A stretch of 64,000 nucleotides of DNA from Helicostylum pulchrum (taxonomy: Eukaryota; Mucoromycota; Mucoromycetes; Mucorales; Mucoraceae). This document shows positions 59,579 through 64,000 of the stretch, piece after piece. How positions within the stretch are numbered: the stretch's first letter is position 1; every line of letters starts with the position of its first letter. The DNA is taken from positions 248,001-312,000 of the forward strand of contig JAIXMO010000030.1 in assembly GCA_025677825.1 (NCBI GenBank). Reading direction: 5' to 3'. The position numbers were made by a program, and so were the translations under genes. Under the pieces are notes generated by a model. The model made no database searches and was not told the origin of the DNA. It worked only from the letters and a program-made list of their open reading frames with translations.

Positions 59579-60124
59579 CTTACGCCAATCACGTCGACAG
59601 CATCTTTTTAGGTATTTTTTTCTGGGATAAGATAAACTATTTAGTTATAATGATTAACAGGATCAACCACGAGAAGGTAGAAGTTATTTTGAGAACTAAA
59701 AGGAATTTTATTATTTAAACAATAAAAGAGAATATTTTTGCCAGTTGTTATTTTAAAAGTTTTGATTGCCTTTTTTTTCTCCAGTGTTTATAATAAGAGT
59801 AGCTTTTTTTTATGCTAACTAAAACATAAGCTCGCAGTGTAAACTTCGACAAGTTTTTAACATTAGGACAAGAAATAAACTAGAATGAATGTATTTTAAA
59901 CCAATGCCGTGCGCGCTTTTTTTCTGTAAGCAGTAGTGTGAAAATAATATTTCCAAGGTCTAGTGCCAGTGCTGCTACATAATGATTTTGGTAGTATTTT
60001 ACATAAACGTATTTTAATCCACTCAGTCATCATCACGAATAAATATCTTGAAGTTAAAAGTAATGTCATAAATTTTAATAATGTCTATATATGATTTTAT
60101 TTTATACAATTATAATGTTTTAAT
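59579..60124. other. Intergenic, 3' flank of PWP1
   Basis: AT-rich sequence without recognised gene; the final part is the 3' UTR region of the minus-strand PWP1 gene. Confidence 0.5.
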
Positions 60125-61783
60125 TTATTCGCTATCTTCTTCCATATCATCATCATCTTCCTCGTCCTCATCATCATCTTCCTCAGGTTCTTCACGTAAT
60201 GGTTCATCATTTTCCATATCATCATCCTCTTCAGCGTCATCAGGAACAGTGACAGGTTTCTTTTCTTCAGCATGAACGACACCAAGAAGAGATTGATGGC
60301 GGAAAGCTTGACGTACACCAGCATTAGAAGCCATATCCCAAACATGCATCTTACCGTTAGAACCGGCAATAGCCAATTGAAAAGGAGAATCAGGACAAAA
60401 TTGGGTAGAAAAGATTTTACCAAGTTCAAAGTTACGACTTGTGACCATACTAGGCTTGTTATCGTTGGTATTCCAGATCTTGATACTCTTATCGGTACTA
60501 CCAGTAGCAATACAACCAGGTACAAGGGGGTTTACATCAAGAGCACTGACAGCGTCATCATGAGCTTGAAGGGTAAAGAGAGGCTTTCCACCCTTACCGT
60601 TTTCAGCAACACGAACATCATAGTATTGGATGAAACCGTTTTCAAGAGCAACATAAAAGTTGGAAGGATGATGAGGATCCCAACGGATAGATTCAACATC
60701 AGAAGATAATTGCCAACGAGTGACTTGTTCAGGAGATCTAGCATCAAGTACACAGACAGATTTATCGTAAGAACCAGAGATAAAGACTGTAGGTTCAGTA
60801 GGATGCCATGCAACAGATTGTACTTTATCGGTATGGTGATTATAAGACTGAACACACTTGGAGGTGGTTAAATCCCATAACTTGACAGTTCCATCAGCAG
60901 AAGAAGATAATAAAAAGTTTCTGTGGTTCTTGTTCCAAGCTAAATCCATAATGGCATCAACATGATAGTTGGGGTTTACCTTTTTGGATCTCTTCTTAGT
61001 CTTGTCAGTATGACCGAGAATGGTTTCAGGGAACATAATGTCAATAGTATCAAGATCCCAAATCTCGATATCAGGTTCAAATGTACCAATGGCAGTATAG
61101 TTACCAGAAGTTTCAGCATTTACTTTACCTTCACCTGTATGGAAATCTAACCATTCAAGACAAAGAGGGAAAGAAGGTAACATAATATCGTGATGAACAT
61201 AAATGTTATCTTGTGATTCCTCGTATACATAGATTTCTAATTGAGAAATATCATCTTCTGTCTTTGCTGCTAATAACATGTTGTCGGTAGGTAAAATCTC
61301 GAGATCTTTCTTTTCCTCTTCTTCATCAACGTTGTTCTTCAAGGTAATATATGGGTCCTCAGCATCATTCTCGTAGTATGCTAAATCCTTGATGTTACTG
61401 AAGATACCAACCTCTAATAATGATAATTAGTAATTTACATAGTTTGATTCATTATCTATTCATTCCTCTTACTCTTGTTGGAAGCTTCAACTTCAGCGTC
61501 ATAACTTTCCAAGTTGTATTGGTCCATTTCATCAACTTCCTTATCGCTCTTCTTGGCAGTAGAACTGTAATGATAATATAGTTAAGTATTATAGATACAT
61601 ATAAAATGGTGATAATACTTACTCGACAGCCATGGCTTCAGCAGCCTTCAACTCTTCTTTGGCGTCTTCCAACTGATCAGCAGCTAATTTACTAATTCTA
61701 GCATATTCTTCGTCATTGAGATCATACTTTTTAGGTTGCTGAGCGGCAGCACCTTTACGAATCCATTGAATAGCCGAGATCAT
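60125..61783 (-). CDS. PWP1: PWP1 WD-repeat ribosome-biogenesis protein
   Basis: Pwp1 is a nucleolar WD40 protein needed for 60S subunit and rRNA maturation. The start at 61783 reads MISAIQWIRKGAAAQQPKKY, then an acidic region (YDLNDEEYARISKLAADQLE). The beta-propeller has recognisable repeats ending in WD-type dipeptides: FEPDIEIWDLDTIDIMFPE, LLSSSADGTVKLWDL, GSYDKSVCVLDAR, ATGSTDKSIKIWN and AIAGSNGKMHVWDM. The C-terminus is a long Asp/Glu tract ending EEDSE. Two introns near the 5' end split the first three coding exons; the rest is a single exon. The length, about 500 residues, matches the family. It is divergent from the WD-like gene at 62349. Confidence 0.92.
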
Positions 61784-62348
61784 TGTTTGGTTTTTGTAAA
61801 TAAGTGAATCAAAAGTAAAGTTTTTTTTTTTCTTTTTTAGAAGAAAAAAAAAAAAAAAAAAAGCAGTATCAATGTGACTTTGAACTTTTTTTTTTGGGGG
61901 GAGGGGGAAGAAGATCAAACATCCATTGCTACTCCCCCCTTCTTTGCCTATATAAAGAAACTCCCTTTTCAGAAGTATATGACAAAGCGTACATTAACAA
62001 AATGTGTCGCGAAACTATTAAAAGGGGAGATGACGGGGAGTTAATATGTACTTAATACAATAAAGCAAATGATAAAAAATGTATGAAACGGTATAAAAAA
62101 AAATACCCTAAAATGAATTAGTATCGACTACAGGAAACTGTTTTTTTTTTCTTTTTTTTTGTTTTATTTATTTTTTCTTCTCCTTTGTAATGAGATCAAT
62201 TAACATCATGTTCTTAATTCCCTTGTTTTTTTTTTTCATATAAAAAATAATAAAAAAAAAGAGATAAATAAATAACGTTTACTAGTTTGTATTTCTTTCT
62301 TTCTTTCTTTCTTTTTTTTTCTTCTTGTTATACTAAAATAGAAAAATA
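61784..62348. promoter_or_regulatory. Divergent intergenic region between PWP1 and the WD-like gene
   Basis: This 565-bp region separates two start codons facing away from each other and must hold both promoters. Visible elements are long T and A runs next to PWP1, a G-run (about 61893-61907), TATATAAAG at about 61949-61957, and a CT-rich leader (TTTCTTTCTTTCTTTC) immediately before the downstream ATG. Confidence 0.55.
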
Positions 62349-64000
62349 ATGAATCAAGGTTGGAATACGACAACCTTAGAGTATGAAACAGAATACAATA
62401 ACTCTTTTGTGCAAGACGAAGACGACAATGAATCAGAGTACTCTTTAGATTATGAATTTCCAGGACCTCGTTATCCAAATTATAGAACAACAGTTGACGA
62501 CGACGATATTGCCTCTCAACTCTCGGATGAAGAATTAGAACAAGATGCGCCGAGATTCGACATGTGGGATGATGATCCGTATAATGACTTTACCTGGGAA
62601 TCCAATGATATGCAATTAACAAAGTTTATGAAGCGAAAGAAGAAAGAATTAAATGATGTTAGTTTTTGGAAAAAAGAAAGAGGATGCCCTCAACAAATGC
62701 AATACTCTTGTTCTTCTACCAATCATGATCAATCAGCCAATGCTATTTGTTTAGTGCAATCAAATTATGGATTATCTGAAGAATTATATGCAGTTTATAG
62801 AGATCGAATTATTCAATGTGGTAAGGCACCAAGTCAAGTTAGCGACGACAACAACAAAATACATGAGAATCGAAGCCAGAAAAGAGATACTACTTGGTTA
62901 GAACGAGATGGTGAAGAACACACTTGTAATATAAACAACAAGTTTGCAGATACACGTCAATCTGTTTCATTATCAAAATCATATAAACCAATTACTATAC
63001 GACGAGAAGAAGAAGAAGATAAAGAAGCGAGTAGATTACAACCATTTACGAAATATATAAAGAGAAGTGATTATCCTGCATTAACGCAAGATTCATATTT
63101 ATCATTAGGATTTGAACCACAATGTTTGGCGCAAAAGTATGGATATATGGCGATTGGAGGTGTAGAGGGAGAATTTGAATTATATTGCTGTATTGATCCA
63201 GCAATACCAGTTAAAATATGGGGAACAAAATTTAAAGGAAAAGATAATGTAATGCTCATGACGAATTCAATTCAATTAGTACGATGGGAGAATAAAATAA
63301 CACAAGAATATCAACATATGCTAATTGGTTGTATGAATGAAGCAGGCCTTTTATTTTATCATTTACCACCCCACAGAGAATGTAAATCATTTCGAGGACA
63401 AAAAAATGTAGAATCTATTGTAAAATTACATTCTCATTTAAGAAGTTTTAATGGTGTACCGATTAATGATACTAAATTAAGTCCGGATGGATCTAAGCTC
63501 GTTTGTGTGGGTGATGATAATATTGTATTTATAATACATGTTTTTCATTGTAACACAACAGGTGCAATTAGTTTTAGTCCTCCCACAGAAATGGTGATAC
63601 CACCACAAATATTTCAACAAAAGTCGATGAAATCAACGCCTTATTCTTCTCAATATGTTTGTTGGAGTGCTTCCAGCCAATATTTTGCTCATACATCTGA
63701 TTCACACAACTTGGTTTTAATTTGGAGAACCTGTACTCGAGAAATATTATATGCCATTGATGCTGTTGGATATACCTATGCTATTTCATTTCACCCTAAA
63801 TTAGATAACATACTTGTGTTTACAAATAGGTATGGTTACTTTCATACCATAGACCTATCAAATATTTTACGCTTTGGTCAACAAACAAATTATTCTCGAG
63901 GACATAAATGCTTAGCAACTTGCAATCAAGATCTATACCACGCCGTATTTCATACAAGCCATTTACAAATAAATCATGAAATCACCATGGTTTCTTTTAG
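62349..64000 (+). CDS. WD40-like beta-propeller protein, partial (3' end outside window)
   Basis: One uninterrupted frame of about 550 codons runs from the ATG at 62349 to the window edge. The first 200 residues are acidic and disordered (DEDDNESEYSLDYEFPGPRY; FDMWDDDPYNDFTWES). A conserved-looking block follows (SDYPALTQDSYLSLGFEPQ, then CLAQKYGYMAIGGVEGEFEL). Propeller-like strands come next, such as LSPDGSKLVCVGDDNIVFII, SQYFAHTSDSHNLVLIWR and AISFHPKLDNILVFTNR. This layout resembles fungal WD proteins carrying the uncharacterised DUF2415 region, but that is recollection, not a search. Function is unknown. The divergent neighbour is PWP1. Confidence 0.75.
   Translation, partial: MNQGWNTTTLEYETEYNNSFVQDEDDNESEYSLDYEFPGPRYPNYRTTVDDDDIASQLSDEELEQDAPRFDMWDDDPYNDFTWESNDMQLTKFMKRKKKELNDVSFWKKERGCPQQMQYSCSSTNHDQSANAICLVQSNYGLSEELYAVYRDRIIQCGKAPSQVSDDNNKIHENRSQKRDTTWLERDGEEHTCNINNKFADTRQSVSLSKSYKPITIRREEEEDKEASRLQPFTKYIKRSDYPALTQDSYLSLGFEPQCLAQKYGYMAIGGVEGEFELYCCIDPAIPVKIWGTKFKGKDNVMLMTNSIQLVRWENKITQEYQHMLIGCMNEAGLLFYHLPPHRECKSFRGQKNVESIVKLHSHLRSFNGVPINDTKLSPDGSKLVCVGDDNIVFIIHVFHCNTTGAISFSPPTEMVIPPQIFQQKSMKSTPYSSQYVCWSASSQYFAHTSDSHNLVLIWRTCTREILYAIDAVGYTYAISFHPKLDNILVFTNRYGYFHTIDLSNILRFGQQTNYSRGHKCLATCNQDLYHAVFHTSHLQINHEITMVSF

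Noticed and set aside
60081..60275. Serine-run ORF opposite the acidic tail of PWP1
   Set aside because: It is the antisense of the Asp/Glu (GAT/GAA) tract.

Overview
The window looks like nuclear DNA of an early-diverging fungus, most likely a Mucoromycota/Mucorales species such as a Rhizopus or Mucor relative. The evidence is strongly AT-rich non-coding DNA, many introns of roughly 50-70 nt with GT...AG ends and CTAAT-like branch points, short intergenic spaces around housekeeping genes, and a gene set of fungal type (ChAPs, VMA21, NRAMP, alpha-arrestin, PWP1, mucin-like sensor). The genus is an inference. No rRNA, CRISPR or convincing tRNA was seen.

Layout. 0-11.3 kb: acyl-CoA oxidase 3' half, a ChAPs exomer-type protein, a MYST histone acetyltransferase with a double PHD finger, a MATE transporter and a small unknown, apparently frameshifted ORF. 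11.3-17.1 kb is a gene desert with scattered coding-like scraps. 17.1-21.7 kb: alpha-arrestin, a DNAJB6-like polyQ J-protein and a tubulin-tyrosine-ligase-like protein. 21.7-43 kb is a rearranged block. Near-identical inverted copies of short-chain dehydrogenase (SDR) sequence lie at 24.0-25.8 kb and 33.5-36.4 kb and bracket an apparently intact Slo/BK-like potassium channel. An intact NRAMP metal transporter (37.2-39.1 kb) has two relics, a 3' end at 25.8-26.0 kb and a diverged copy of its 5' flank at 42.0-42.8 kb. 43-53 kb is a dense housekeeping block: a small membrane protein, VMA21, an RS-rich cyclophilin, a uridine kinase/UPRT fusion, a mucin-like membrane sensor and an SR splicing factor. 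53-60 kb is repeat- and relic-rich (LINE ORF1 remnant, minisatellite, GC-richer segment). The end carries PWP1 and the start of a WD-like protein, divergently transcribed.

The most interesting part is the SDR-channel-NRAMP block. One SDR copy is a deletion hybrid of the two tandem genes in the other arm, two of the three SDR loci are broken, and the two NRAMP relics have the orientations expected if one former NRAMP paralogue was split by a roughly 16-kb inversion. Functional links between neighbours are mostly not evident, as is usual for fungal chromosomes. VMA21 and the cyclophilin share a 198-bp divergent promoter, and the J-protein and TTL genes end 39 bp apart tail to tail. Apparent exon structures come from reading splice signals by eye; no alignment or RNA data were available.
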